In this document: positions 51,240 through 59,900 of the stretch, piece after piece
How positions within the stretch are numbered: position 1 is the stretch's first letter
How the letters are laid out: each line of letters begins with the position of its first letter
Source: Streptomyces sp. DH12
GTDB lineage: Bacteria > Actinomycetota > Actinomycetes > Streptomycetales > Streptomycetaceae
Reading direction: 5' to 3'
DNA: 64,000 nucleotides
Assembly: GCF_020873895.1 (NCBI RefSeq)
Contig: NZ_JAHWGT010000036.1
Location: 1 to 64,000, forward strand
The notes under the pieces: model-generated
The model's input: only the letters and a program-made list of their open reading frames with translations
Told to the model about the DNA's origin: nothing
The model's database searches: none
Made by a program: the position numbers and the translations under genes

Positions 51240-51581
51240 TGGATCACTCCAGGGTTCGAGCCCACGGAAGGCCCACATCGTGTGGTGCTGGTGCTGCTGC
51301 GTCTGCTCCATCAGGTCGGCACCGGTCGCCGCAAGGGCATAGGCCGGGGCCTGCGCCGCTGCTACTCCTGCTTCCAGTGCCTTGGTCGGTCGCTCATTGG
51401 CCGCGAAGACCTCGATGACGGGGAGAGCCGCCAGGGAGGACGACGGACGGACGGCCCGGAGACCGCACAGACCGGTGCCGGGGAACGCCGAACCGGAGAG
51501 GCCGAGCGAGCAGGTGGAGGCGACGACCGAGCGATCGGTCATTTTGGCGGTGCTGACGAAGCGGGTCTTGATGCTGATCAC
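51234..51581 (-). CDS. Leader open reading frame upstream of wblC
   Basis: A 115-codon frame with GTG 51581 and a strong Shine-Dalgarno (GAGGAGG, about eight bases upstream), ending 24 bases before the attenuator. The protein, MISIKTRFVS at the start and MWAFRGLEPWSDPA at the end, matches no family I know; the middle is Ala/Ser-rich and the HQHH stretch near residue 97 is unusual. It may be a regulatory upstream ORF, in full or as a shorter in-frame version from ATG 51311 (25 codons) or 51278 (14 codons), although those lack ribosome sites. Whether the peptide itself works or only its translation matters is unknown. Confidence 0.6.
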   Translation of the reverse strand: MISIKTRFVSTAKMTDRSVVASTCSLGLSGSAFPGTGLCGLRAVRPSSSLAALPVIEVFAANERPTKALEAGVAAAQAPAYALAATGADLMEQTQQHQHHTMWAFRGLEPWSDPA

Positions 51582-51700
51582 TGGAATCGCCTCCTCTCGG
51601 CGTCTCGGGGGGGGATCGACCGGAGCCGGTCCCGCACGTATTCGGATAAGTACAGCACGAGGACAGGGCTTCGAGGAAGCCGCTGTTCGCGTGGTTAAGA

Positions 51701-51738
51701 ACCTATGGGGCTCCCCGGGGCGGGCGCAAACTATTTTT
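51701..51738 (-). promoter_or_regulatory. Candidate WblC-type promoter of the wblC leader transcript
   Basis: On the minus strand an AT-rich block AAAAATAG (51738-51731) directly precedes TTTGCG (51730-51725), with TAGGTT (51706-51701) 18 bases further as the -10, or CATAGG at 16. WhiB7/WblC-dependent promoters carry just such an AT block beside the -35. The leader would be over 600 bases long. The site lies right after the uvrD2 stop. Confidence 0.65.
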
Positions 51739-51752
51739 GCGACGAGTTGCGA

Positions 51753-53933
51753 TCAGTCTTCGGCGTCGTCCCCGACGCCTTCCTGACCTGCGCAGATGGC
51801 CAGGACATCGGCGCCGAAACGATTGAGCTTGCGGACGCCGACGCCGGGGATGGCGGCGAGCTCGCCGTCGGTGGACGGGACGGTCTCCGCGATGGCGATC
51901 AGCGTCTTCTCCGTGAAGACGCAGTAGTCGGGCTGGCCGGTGCGGCGCGCCTGGTGGGCGCGCCAGGCGAGGAGCCGCTCGTACAGGCCCTCGTCCATCT
52001 CGGAGGGGCAGTCCTCGCAGCGCATCAGCTTCATCTCGCCGGCGGCCGTCAGCGTCGTGCCGCACACCCGGCACCGCACCGGCCCGCGGGCGCGCCGGGC
52101 CCGGGCGCCCGCGGCGGGCGCCCGGTCGACCCCGCCCGCGTGCGGGACCCGGGCGGTCTGCCCGCCGCTGCCGGGACGCAGCCCCTTCAGGAACCGCGAC
52201 GGCTCGCGGTGCGCCCGGCCGCCCGGCGAGCGGGACAGCGCCCAGGACAGGCTCAGGTGGCGGCGGGCGCGCGTCACGCCGACGTAGAGGAGGCGCCGCT
52301 CCTCCTCGATCTGCTCGTCGGTCCGCGCGTACGTGATGGGCAGCGTGCCCTCGGCGAGGCCGACGAGGAAGACGGCGTCCCATTCGAGGCCCTTGGCCGC
52401 GTGGAGGGAGGCCAGCGTCACGCCCTGGACGGTGGGGGCGTGCTGGGCGGCGGCCCGCTCGTCCAGCTCGGTGACGAGGTCGGCGAGGGTGGCGTCCCGG
52501 CGGGCGCGGGTGAGGTCCTCGGCGAGGCGGACCAGCGCGGCGAGCGACTCCCAGCGGTCCCGGACGGCCCCGGACCCGGCGGGCGGCTCCGTCGTCCAGC
52601 CCTTGGTCGACAGGACGGCGCGGACCTGCGAGGGCAGGTCGACGACGTCGTCGAGGAGCGGGTCGTTCGCGCCGAACCGGGCGGCGCTGCGCAGGGCGGC
52701 GCCCGCCTCCCGCACCTCCTGCCGCTCGAAGAAGCGCTCGGCGCCGCGCAGCTGGTAGGGCACGCCGGCGTCCGCGAGGGCCTGCTCGTAGACGGCGGAC
52801 TGGGCGTTGATGCGGTACAGCACGGCGATCTCGCCGGCCGGGACGCCGGAGGCGATCAGGTCGCGGATGCGGCGGGCGGTGCCCTCGGCCTCGGTCGGCT
52901 CGTCGCCGTACTCCGCGTAGGCGGGCTCGGGTCCGGTCTCGCGCTGGGAGACCAGTTCCAGCCGGTGGTCGGCGGCGCGGCCGGACGCCTGGGCGAGGAG
53001 GCCGTTGGCCAGGTGCACGACCTGCGGGGTGGAGCGGTAGTCGCGGACGAGTCTGACGACCGTCGCCCGCGGGTGGCGGGTGCGGAAGTCGAGCAGGTAG
53101 TCGGGGGTGGCGCCGGTGAAGGAGTAGATCGTCTGGCTGGCGTCGCCGACGACGCAGAGGCTGTCGCGGTCGCCGAGCCACAGGTCCAGGAGGCGCTGCT
53201 GGAGCGGGGAGACGTCCTGGTACTCGTCGACCACGAAGTGCTGGTACTGGCGGCGCACCTGGTCGGCGATGTCGTGGCGGTCCTGGAGGATGCCGACCGT
53301 GAGCAGCAGGACGTCCTCGAAGTCGAGGACGTCGCGCTCCCGCTTCAGCTGCTCGTACATGGCGTAGATCTGGCTGGTTTCGGCCGGGGCGCGGGGGGCC
53401 GTGCGCTGGGTCTTGGCGACGGCCGCCGGGTAGTCGGCGGGGACGGTCTGGGTGACCTTCGCCCACTCGATCTCCGCGGTGACGTCCCGCAGCTCGGAGC
53501 GGTCGAGCCGGACGCGGCAGCGGGTGGCGGCGTCGGCGACGAGCTGGGCCTTGCGGTCGATGAGCCGGGGCAGGTCGCCGCCGACGGCTTTCGGCCAGAA
53601 GTACTGGAGCTGGCGGAGGGCCGCCGAGTGGAACGTGCGGGCCTGGACGCCGCCCGCGCCGAGCTGCCGCAGCCGGCCGCGCATCTCCCCGGCGGCGCGG
53701 TTGGTGAACGTGACGGCCAGCACGCTGGAGGGCTGGAGGATGCCCGCGCGGACGCCGTAGGCGATGCGGTGGGTGATGGCCCGGGTCTTGCCCGTGCCCG
53801 CGCCGGCCAGGACGCACACCGGTCCGTGCAGGGCCGTGGCGACCTCGCGCTGCTCCGGGTCGAGCCCGTCGAGCACCGCGTCGGCCGAGTCCGGGACCTG
53901 CGGGAAGAGGGTGGAGTGCGTCGCTGGTGTCAC
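51753..53933 (-). CDS. uvrD2: UvrD2-type DNA helicase with HRDC domain
   Basis: SF1A 3'-5' helicase, 726 residues. Motif I is LAGAGTGKTRAITHR near 43, motif II VVDEYQDVSPLQQ near 225, motif III GDASQTIYSFTGA near 252, and later LHAAKGLEWDAVF and YVGVTRARRHL. Two C-terminal modules mark the UvrD2 type: a four-Cys zinc region (CRVCGTTL, then CEDCPSEM near 615-640) and an HRDC domain (YERLLAWRAHQARRTG to VGVRKLNRFG). GTG 53933. Divergent from the mycoredoxin gene, as in mycobacteria. Confidence 0.94.
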   Translation of the reverse strand: MTPATHSTLFPQVPDSADAVLDGLDPEQREVATALHGPVCVLAGAGTGKTRAITHRIAYGVRAGILQPSSVLAVTFTNRAAGEMRGRLRQLGAGGVQARTFHSAALRQLQYFWPKAVGGDLPRLIDRKAQLVADAATRCRVRLDRSELRDVTAEIEWAKVTQTVPADYPAAVAKTQRTAPRAPAETSQIYAMYEQLKRERDVLDFEDVLLLTVGILQDRHDIADQVRRQYQHFVVDEYQDVSPLQQRLLDLWLGDRDSLCVVGDASQTIYSFTGATPDYLLDFRTRHPRATVVRLVRDYRSTPQVVHLANGLLAQASGRAADHRLELVSQRETGPEPAYAEYGDEPTEAEGTARRIRDLIASGVPAGEIAVLYRINAQSAVYEQALADAGVPYQLRGAERFFERQEVREAGAALRSAARFGANDPLLDDVVDLPSQVRAVLSTKGWTTEPPAGSGAVRDRWESLAALVRLAEDLTRARRDATLADLVTELDERAAAQHAPTVQGVTLASLHAAKGLEWDAVFLVGLAEGTLPITYARTDEQIEEERRLLYVGVTRARRHLSLSWALSRSPGGRAHREPSRFLKGLRPGSGGQTARVPHAGGVDRAPAAGARARRARGPVRCRVCGTTLTAAGEMKLMRCEDCPSEMDEGLYERLLAWRAHQARRTGQPDYCVFTEKTLIAIAETVPSTDGELAAIPGVGVRKLNRFGADVLAICAGQEGVGDDAED

Positions 53934-54009
53934 CCTGCCATGCTGCCAGGTCGGCGGAGGGGCGCGGCCCGGCCGTCCACAGGGGTGCGACGCCGGTCAT
54001 ACCGGGGGT

Positions 54010-54037
54010 GGGAATGCCCGGCGGCTCCCCGTACGTT
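54010..54037 (+). promoter_or_regulatory. Sigma-R promoter of the mycoredoxin gene
   Basis: GGGAAT (54010-54015), 19 bases, GTT (54035-54037) matches the sigma-R consensus GGAAT-N18/19-GTT. The start of transcription would fall near 54045, some 40 bases before the coding start. This links mycoredoxin to SigR, also in this window; mycoredoxin is a known member of the S. coelicolor SigR regulon. Confidence 0.85.
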
Positions 54038-54086
54038 CTCCCGGGTGCGATCACGCACTCCAGCGATCCGAGGAGCGGAAGAGACG

Positions 54087-54344
54087 ATGCAGGGTTCTGT
54101 GACGATGTACAGCACCACCTGGTGCGGCTACTGCCGACGGCTGAAGAGCCAGATGGACCGCGAGGGCATCGCCTACACGGAGATCAACATCGAGCTGGAC
54201 CCGGAGTCCGCCGCGTTCGTGGAGAAGGTCAACAACGGCAACCAGACCGTCCCGACGGTGCTCGTGGCGCCGACCGGCGGTGGCGAGGACGTCGTCATGA
54301 CCAACCCGAGCCTGAAGCAGGTCCAGCAGGCGCTGGCCGGCTGA
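54087..54344 (+). CDS. mrx1: Mycoredoxin (glutaredoxin-like reductase)
   Basis: An 85-residue thioredoxin-fold protein that reduces mycothiol-protein mixed disulfides. The active site is TTWCGYCRRL near residue 10 (CGYC), and the cis-Pro is in NQTVPTVLVAP near 55. It has the usual mycoredoxin-1 length. ATG 54087 with GGAAGAG upstream; a sigma-R promoter precedes it. Convergent with nudC. Confidence 0.94.
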   Translation: MQGSVTMYSTTWCGYCRRLKSQMDREGIAYTEINIELDPESAAFVEKVNNGNQTVPTVLVAPTGGGEDVVMTNPSLKQVQQALAG

Positions 54345-54369
54345 CGGCCGCCGCGCCGCTCCCCTGACA

Positions 54370-54403
54370 GGACGCCCCCGCCGACCGACCGGCGGGGGCG
54401 TCC
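54370..54403. terminator. Terminator between mrx1 and nudC
   Basis: 13-bp perfect stem GGACGCCCCCGCC (54370-54382) with its complement at 54391-54403 and an 8-base loop GACCGACC, 25 bases after the mrx1 stop. Confidence 0.87.
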
Positions 54404-54429
54404 GCGTGCGTACCGGAGGGGGCGGGCTC

Positions 54430-54587
54430 GGGCCGCGGGGCAGCCCGGCGCGGTGGGAGCTCCGGCCGCGGGGTCGCCCGACGCGGTACGGCCAGGGCCG
54501 CGGGGCAGCCCGGCGCCGCGGTGCGTGCTCGGGCGCCGGGGCGCCCGGCGCGCGGAGCGGGGTCAGGCCGCGGGGCCGCCCGGCTTC
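54430..54587. repeat. Dispersed GGCCGCGGGG-type direct repeats at the 3' end of nudC
   Basis: The 22-mer beginning GGGCCGCGGGGCAGCCCGGC occurs exactly at 54430 and 54495, with variants starting (at GGCCGCGGGG) at 54464 and 54566. Spacings are 33, 32 and 70 bases, so the period is about 33-35. The last copy lies across the nudC 3' end and encodes its final PGGPAA. Confidence 0.75.
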
Positions 54588-55513
54588 GGCAGCGGTCTGC
54601 CGTACCAGAGCTCGATCAGGTGCGACGCGATCGAGATCCCGAACGGCGGCAGGACCTCGCCGGAGGCGAAGGCGGCGGTGAGCTCCTCGCGGGAGAACCA
54701 GCGCGCCTCCTCGATCTCGTCGCCGTCGACGTCGATCTCGGACGACGTGGCACGCGCCATGAAACCCAGCATGAGGCTGGAGGGGAACGGCCAGGGCTGG
54801 CTGGCGACGTACTCGACCGCGCCGACGGTGACGCCCGCCTCCTCGAAGACCTCGCGGACGACGGACTGCTCGATCGACTCGCCGGGCTCCACGAAGCCGG
54901 CGAGCGTCGAGAAGCGGCCCTCGGGCCAGTGCACCTGCCGGCCGAGCAGCGCGCGGTCGTGCTCGTCCGTCACCAGCATGATCACGGCCGGGTCGGTGCG
55001 CGGGTAGTGCTCGGCGCCGCAGGCCGGGCAGCGGCGGATGTGGCCGGCCGCGGCGATCACGGTGCGCTCGCCGCAGCGGGAGCAGAAGCGGTGGAGGCGC
55101 TGCCAGTTCTCCAGGGCGACGGCGTGCACCATCAGGGCGGCGTCGCGCCCGTCGAGCAGGAGGCCGGCCTCGCGGAGTCCGGCGGGGCGCGCCGACTGGT
55201 CCATCCGGCCGGGCAGCGCGTCCTTCTGCAGCGCGAAGTAGCTGACGCCGTCGGTGTCCGTGCCGAGGAAGTAGCGGTGGGTCTCCGTGAGCGGTGCCTC
55301 GAAGGCCGGCGTCATGACCAGTTCGGTCCGGCCGTCGGGGGTGTCGTCGACCAGCACCTGCCCACCGGAGACCACGAACACGCGCGTGGTGGGGTGGCTC
55401 CACGCCGCCGCGAGCCACGCCTCGTCCAGGCGGTGGTGGGCGGCGCGGTCGATACCGCTCGGGGCGGTGAAGCCGATCGGGCGGTGACCGGCCTCGTTGC
55501 TGATGGTGCTCAC
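54563..55513 (-). CDS. nudC: NAD(H) pyrophosphatase NudC
   Basis: Nudix enzyme that cleaves NADH and can remove NAD caps from RNA, 316 residues. The zinc ribbon is FCSRCGERTVIAAAGHIRRC followed by PACG near 135-160. The Nudix box is GFVEPGESIEQSVVREVFEE then AGV near 210-232, and the NADH-specific SQPWPFPSSLM follows near 242. An N-terminal NUDIX-like domain (~1-120) precedes. GTG 55513 with GGAA upstream. Its 3' end lies in a repeat zone. Confidence 0.94.
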   Translation of the reverse strand: MSTISNEAGHRPIGFTAPSGIDRAAHHRLDEAWLAAAWSHPTTRVFVVSGGQVLVDDTPDGRTELVMTPAFEAPLTETHRYFLGTDTDGVSYFALQKDALPGRMDQSARPAGLREAGLLLDGRDAALMVHAVALENWQRLHRFCSRCGERTVIAAAGHIRRCPACGAEHYPRTDPAVIMLVTDEHDRALLGRQVHWPEGRFSTLAGFVEPGESIEQSVVREVFEEAGVTVGAVEYVASQPWPFPSSLMLGFMARATSSEIDVDGDEIEEARWFSREELTAAFASGEVLPPFGISIASHLIELWYGRPLPKPGGPAA

Positions 55514-55563
55514 TGGTGCTTCCAACTCCCCCGGGTGTGATGGGTGTCCGTCAGGCGTGGTCT

Positions 55564-56970
55564 TCAGCGGAGTGCGGTGGACAGCTCGCCCCACAGGTGG
55601 GCGGTGGTCTCCACGCCCTTGAGGAGCAGGTCCAGCTCGACCTTCTCGTTCGGCGCGTGCCAGCCGTCGGACGGCACGGAGATGCCGAGGAAGAGGACGG
55701 GCGCGGCCAGCACGTCCTGGAGGTCGGCGGCGGGTCCGGAGCCGCCCTCCCGGGTGTAGCGGATCTTCGCCCCGTCGAAGGCGCGGCTCATGGAGCGGGC
55801 CACGGCCCGCAGGGCGGGGTGGTCGAGGGGCGTCAGGCAGGGGCGGGTGGCCGCGCCGAAGGTGATCCGGTGGCGGATGCCCGACGGGACGCGGGCGGCG
55901 ACCCAGTCGCGCACCGCCTGCTCGATCCGGTCCGGGTCCTGTCCGGCGACGAGCCGGAACGAGAGCTTCAGCTGGGCGGACGAGGGGATGATCGTCTTGC
56001 CGCCGGCGCCCTGGTAGCCGCCGCCGATGCCGTTGACCTCGGCGGTCGGGCGGGCCCAGACGCGCTCCAGGGTGGAGTAGCCCGCCTCGCCGAGGGTGCC
56101 GTGGGAGCGGGCGGTGGCGAGCCACGCCGCTTCGTCGAAGGGCAGCTCGGCGATGAGTTCCCGCTCCGTCGCGGAGAGCTCGGCGACGCCGTCGTAGAAG
56201 CCGGGGACGGTCACCCGCTCGTTTTCGTCGTGGAGGGCGGCGACCAGGCGGGCGGCGACGGTGGCCGGGTTGGGCACGGCGCCGCCGAAGGAACCGGAGT
56301 GGACGTCCTGGTCGGGCCCGTACAGCTCGATCTCGCAGTCGGCGAGGCCGCGCATGCCGGTGCAGACGGTGGGCGTCGTCTCGTTCCACATGCCGGTGTC
56401 GGAGACGATCACGGCGTCGGCGGCGAGACGGTCGCGGTGGTGCTCGACCAGGGCGCGGAAGTGCGCGGAGCCGGACTCCTCTTCACCCTCGACGAGCAGC
56501 TTGAGGTTGACGGCGGGGGCGGTGCGGCCGGTCAGCTCCAGGTGGGCGCGGACGCCGAGGGTGTGGAAGAACACCTGCCCCTTGTCGTCGGCCGCCCCGC
56601 GCGCGTGGAGCCGTCCGTCGCGGACGACCGGCTCGAAGGGGTCGGTGTGCCAGCCGTCCTCGCGCGCGGCGGGCTGCACGTCGTGGTGGCCGTAGACGAG
56701 GACCGTGGGGGCGCCGAGGTCGTCGGAGGGCCACTCGGCGAAGACCGCGGGGGCGCCGTCCGTCTCCCAGACCTCGGCGACCGGGAAGCCCGTCCCCTTG
56801 AGCCGCGCGGCGAGCCATTCGGCGCTGCGCCGCACGTCGGGAGCGTGCTCCGGCTGGGCCGAGACGGAGGGGATGCGCAGCCACTCGGCGAGGTCGTCGA
56901 GGAAGGCGGCGCGGTGCTGCTCTATGTACTTCCGTACGGTCTGGACGGCGCTGTCCGGGGTGTCGCTCAT
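55564..56970 (-). CDS. M20-family metallodipeptidase
   Basis: A 468-residue cytoplasmic peptidase of the M20 (CNDP-like) family. Zinc-site motifs: VYGHHDVQPA near 93, RGAADDKGQVFFH near 123, LLVEGEEESGS near 159 (catalytic and metal Glu), VSDTGMW near 190 and GWHAPNEKVEL near 440. The dimerisation domain includes DVHSGSFGGAVPNP near 225. Substrate specificity is unknown; Streptomyces could use it on mycothiol-related or general dipeptides. ATG 56970 begins MSDTPDS. It lies ten bases after the adnB stop and 50 bases before nudC, so all may be one transcript. Confidence 0.9.
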   Translation of the reverse strand: MSDTPDSAVQTVRKYIEQHRAAFLDDLAEWLRIPSVSAQPEHAPDVRRSAEWLAARLKGTGFPVAEVWETDGAPAVFAEWPSDDLGAPTVLVYGHHDVQPAAREDGWHTDPFEPVVRDGRLHARGAADDKGQVFFHTLGVRAHLELTGRTAPAVNLKLLVEGEEESGSAHFRALVEHHRDRLAADAVIVSDTGMWNETTPTVCTGMRGLADCEIELYGPDQDVHSGSFGGAVPNPATVAARLVAALHDENERVTVPGFYDGVAELSATERELIAELPFDEAAWLATARSHGTLGEAGYSTLERVWARPTAEVNGIGGGYQGAGGKTIIPSSAQLKLSFRLVAGQDPDRIEQAVRDWVAARVPSGIRHRITFGAATRPCLTPLDHPALRAVARSMSRAFDGAKIRYTREGGSGPAADLQDVLAAPVLFLGISVPSDGWHAPNEKVELDLLLKGVETTAHLWGELSTALR

Positions 56971-56980
56971 ACCGCTGAGC

Positions 56981-59900
56981 CTATCCGGCGGAGGGCGGTG
57001 TCCCGTCTGCCGTCCCACCCAGCAGGACGCGCTCCAGCCCGTCCCGGCCGGGCAGCCCCTCCGGGCGTACGACCTCACCCGTGCGGACGTAGACGAACGC
57101 GGCGGTGACCGCGTCGAGGGGCAGTCCGTGCAGCTCCGCCCAGGCGAGGCGGTAGACCGCCAGCTGGAGCGGGTCGCCGGTGTGGTGGCGGGTGGTCTTC
57201 CAGTCGACGATCTCGTACGTGCCGGCGTCCGGGTCGCGGTAGACGGCGTCGATGCGGCCGCGGACGACCCGCCCGGCCAGGGTGATCTGGAAGGGGGCCT
57301 CGACGCGGTACGGGGTCCGGCGGGCGTACGCGGTCCGTTCGAAGGCCTCTTTCAGGGCGGCCAGGTCGCGCTCGTCGGCGATCTCCGGCTCGTCGGCGTG
57401 GACCTCGCCGCCGGGCAGCTCGTCCGGGCCCAGCAGGGGCAGCGGCAGCGCCTCGAAGCGCGACTCCACCCACGCGTGGAACCGGGTGCCGCGGCGGGCC
57501 GCCGGCTGCGGCGGGCGCGGCATGGGCCGGGCCAGCTCCGCGGCGAAGGCGTCGGGGTCGGCCGCCAGCCGCAGCAGCTGCGAGGCGGAGAGCGAAGCGG
57601 GCAGCGGTACGTCCCGGGTGGCGCTGCGGGCGCGCAGCAGCTCGCCGGTGAGGGCGTCGAGGTCGCGGTCCCAGGAGGCGACGGTACGGACCTCCTCGGG
57701 CGCGAGCGGGCCGGTACGGGCGTGCGGGACGTGGCCGGGGTCGAGGGCGTCCGGGTCCCGGGGGGCCGGGGTGCGCTGGTGCGGGAGCGCGGGTGCGGGC
57801 GGGCGGGGCGGCGTGGCGTCGTCGGGCGGGCCGCCGCCCGGGCCATCGTCCGGGCCGCTGTCCGGGCCGCCGTTCCGACCGGGCGCAGCGGTGCGCGGCG
57901 GGTCGCCCGGCAGGCCGGGGCCGGGGTCGTCGTGGGGGGCGGGGCCGTCGTCGGGTGGTGGCGGGGCGTCGTCGGGCCAGGGTGCGTCCGGGTCGTCCGG
58001 CGCGTCCTGGTCCTCCGGCCACCACGGCACGTCGTCGGCGGCGTCCCGGTGGGCGGGCTCCTCTCGTACGCCGTCGGCGGCGGGCGGCGCCTCCAGGTAG
58101 GCGAGCACCGTGTCCGCGGCGGCCCGGCGGCGGGCCAGCGAGTCCGGGTCGAGCGGCAGGGGCCAGGCGTGGTCGTCGGCGGCGGCCCGGAGCGCGGGGT
58201 TCTCCGCGTCCTCCTCCGGTTCCTCCGCCCACGCCTCGATCTCGCCGAAGCCGGCCGCGCAGTGGTCGTACAGCGCGTGGAGGAAGGGGGAGGGGCCGCG
58301 GCGGCGCTTCTGGGACGGCCCCCACCAGTGGCCGGAGCCGAGGAGGAGGGAGCGGGGGCGGGTGAAGGTGACGTACCCGAGGCGGAGCTCCTCGGTGTGC
58401 TGGTGGTCCCGCAGGGCGTCCTTGAACGCCCTGAGCGACGCGGCGTCCCAGGTGTCGATCCCCGGCAGGGTCTCGGCGTCTCCGCGCAGGGCGTACGGGA
58501 GCACCTGCGGCTGGGCGGTCCACGCCTCCCGCGCGCGGGAGCTCGGGAACTGGCCGGTCACCAGGCCGGGGACGGCGACGACGTCCCATTCCAGGCCCTT
58601 CGACTTGTGCGCGGTGAGGACCTTGACGGTGTTCTCGCCGCCCGGCAGGGCGTTGTCGAGGCCCTTCTCGTACTGGGCGGCCGTGCGCAGGAAGCCGAGG
58701 AAGGCGAGGAGGGTGGCCTCGCCGTCCAGGGCGGCGAAGCGGGCGGCGACGTCCAGGAAGTTCGACAGCGTCTCGCGGCGGCGGGCGGCCAGGGCGTGCG
58801 GGGACGCGGAGAGCTCGACCTCCAGGCCGGTGGTGGCGAGGATCCGGTGCAGGACGTCCATCAGCGGGTCGGCGAGGGCGCGGCGCAGGTCGCGCAGCTC
58901 GGCGGCGAGGCGGGCGAAGCGGACGCGCGCCTCGGCCGAGAACGGCAGGCCGTCGTCGTGGCCGCCGGTGTCCAGGAAGGTGTCCAGGGCGTCGGCCAGG
59001 GAGATCACCTCGGCGGGGTCCACGCCCTCCACGGCGGCGGCGAGCCGCTCGTCGGGGTCGGGGTCGGCGTCGCCGTCGGCGGCGCGGTGCACGAGGAGGC
59101 GGGCGCGGCGGCCGAGCAGGGCGAGGTCCCGGGCGCCGACGCGCCAGCGGGGGCCGGTGAGGAGCCGTACGAGCGCGGCGTTGGCGCCGGGGTCCTGGAG
59201 GACCTCGCAGACGGCGACCAGGTCGGCGACCTCGGGGAGGTGCAGCAGCCCGGACAGGCCGACGACCTCGACCGGCACGTCGCGCGCGACGAGGGCGGCC
59301 TGTATCTCGGGGAAGTCCGTCGCCGTGCGGCACAGGACGGCGATCTCGCCCGGTTCCTTGCCGGTGCGCACGAGGTGCGCGATGGAGTCGGCGAGCCAGG
59401 CGATCTCCTCGGCCTGGGTCGCCAGCAGCGCGATCCGTACGACGCCGTCCCGTTCGGCGCCGGGGGCCGGGCGGAGCGCCTCCACACCCGCGTACATGGC
59501 GCGCAGGGGCTCGGCGAGGCCGTTGGCGAGGTCGAGGAGGCGGCCGCCGCTGCGGCGGTTCTCGCTCAGTGCGAACCGGGTGGCGGGGCGGCCGTCGGCG
59601 TGGGGGAAGTGCTCGGGGAAGTCGTCGAGGTTGGCGACGGAGGCGCCGCGCCAGCCGTAGATGGCCTGGCAGGGGTCGCCGACGGCCGTGACGGGGTGGC
59701 CGGTGCCCCCGCCGAAGAGGCCGGAGAGGAGCCGCCGCTGGGCGACGGAGGTGTCCTGGTACTCGTCGAGGAGGACCACCCGGTACTCGTCGCGCAGTTG
59801 CGCGCCGGCCTCGGGGCGGGTGAGGGCGAGCCGGGCGGAGAGGGCGATCTGGTCGCCGAAGTCGAGCAGGTCGCGCTCGCGTTTGGCGGCGCGGTAGCGG

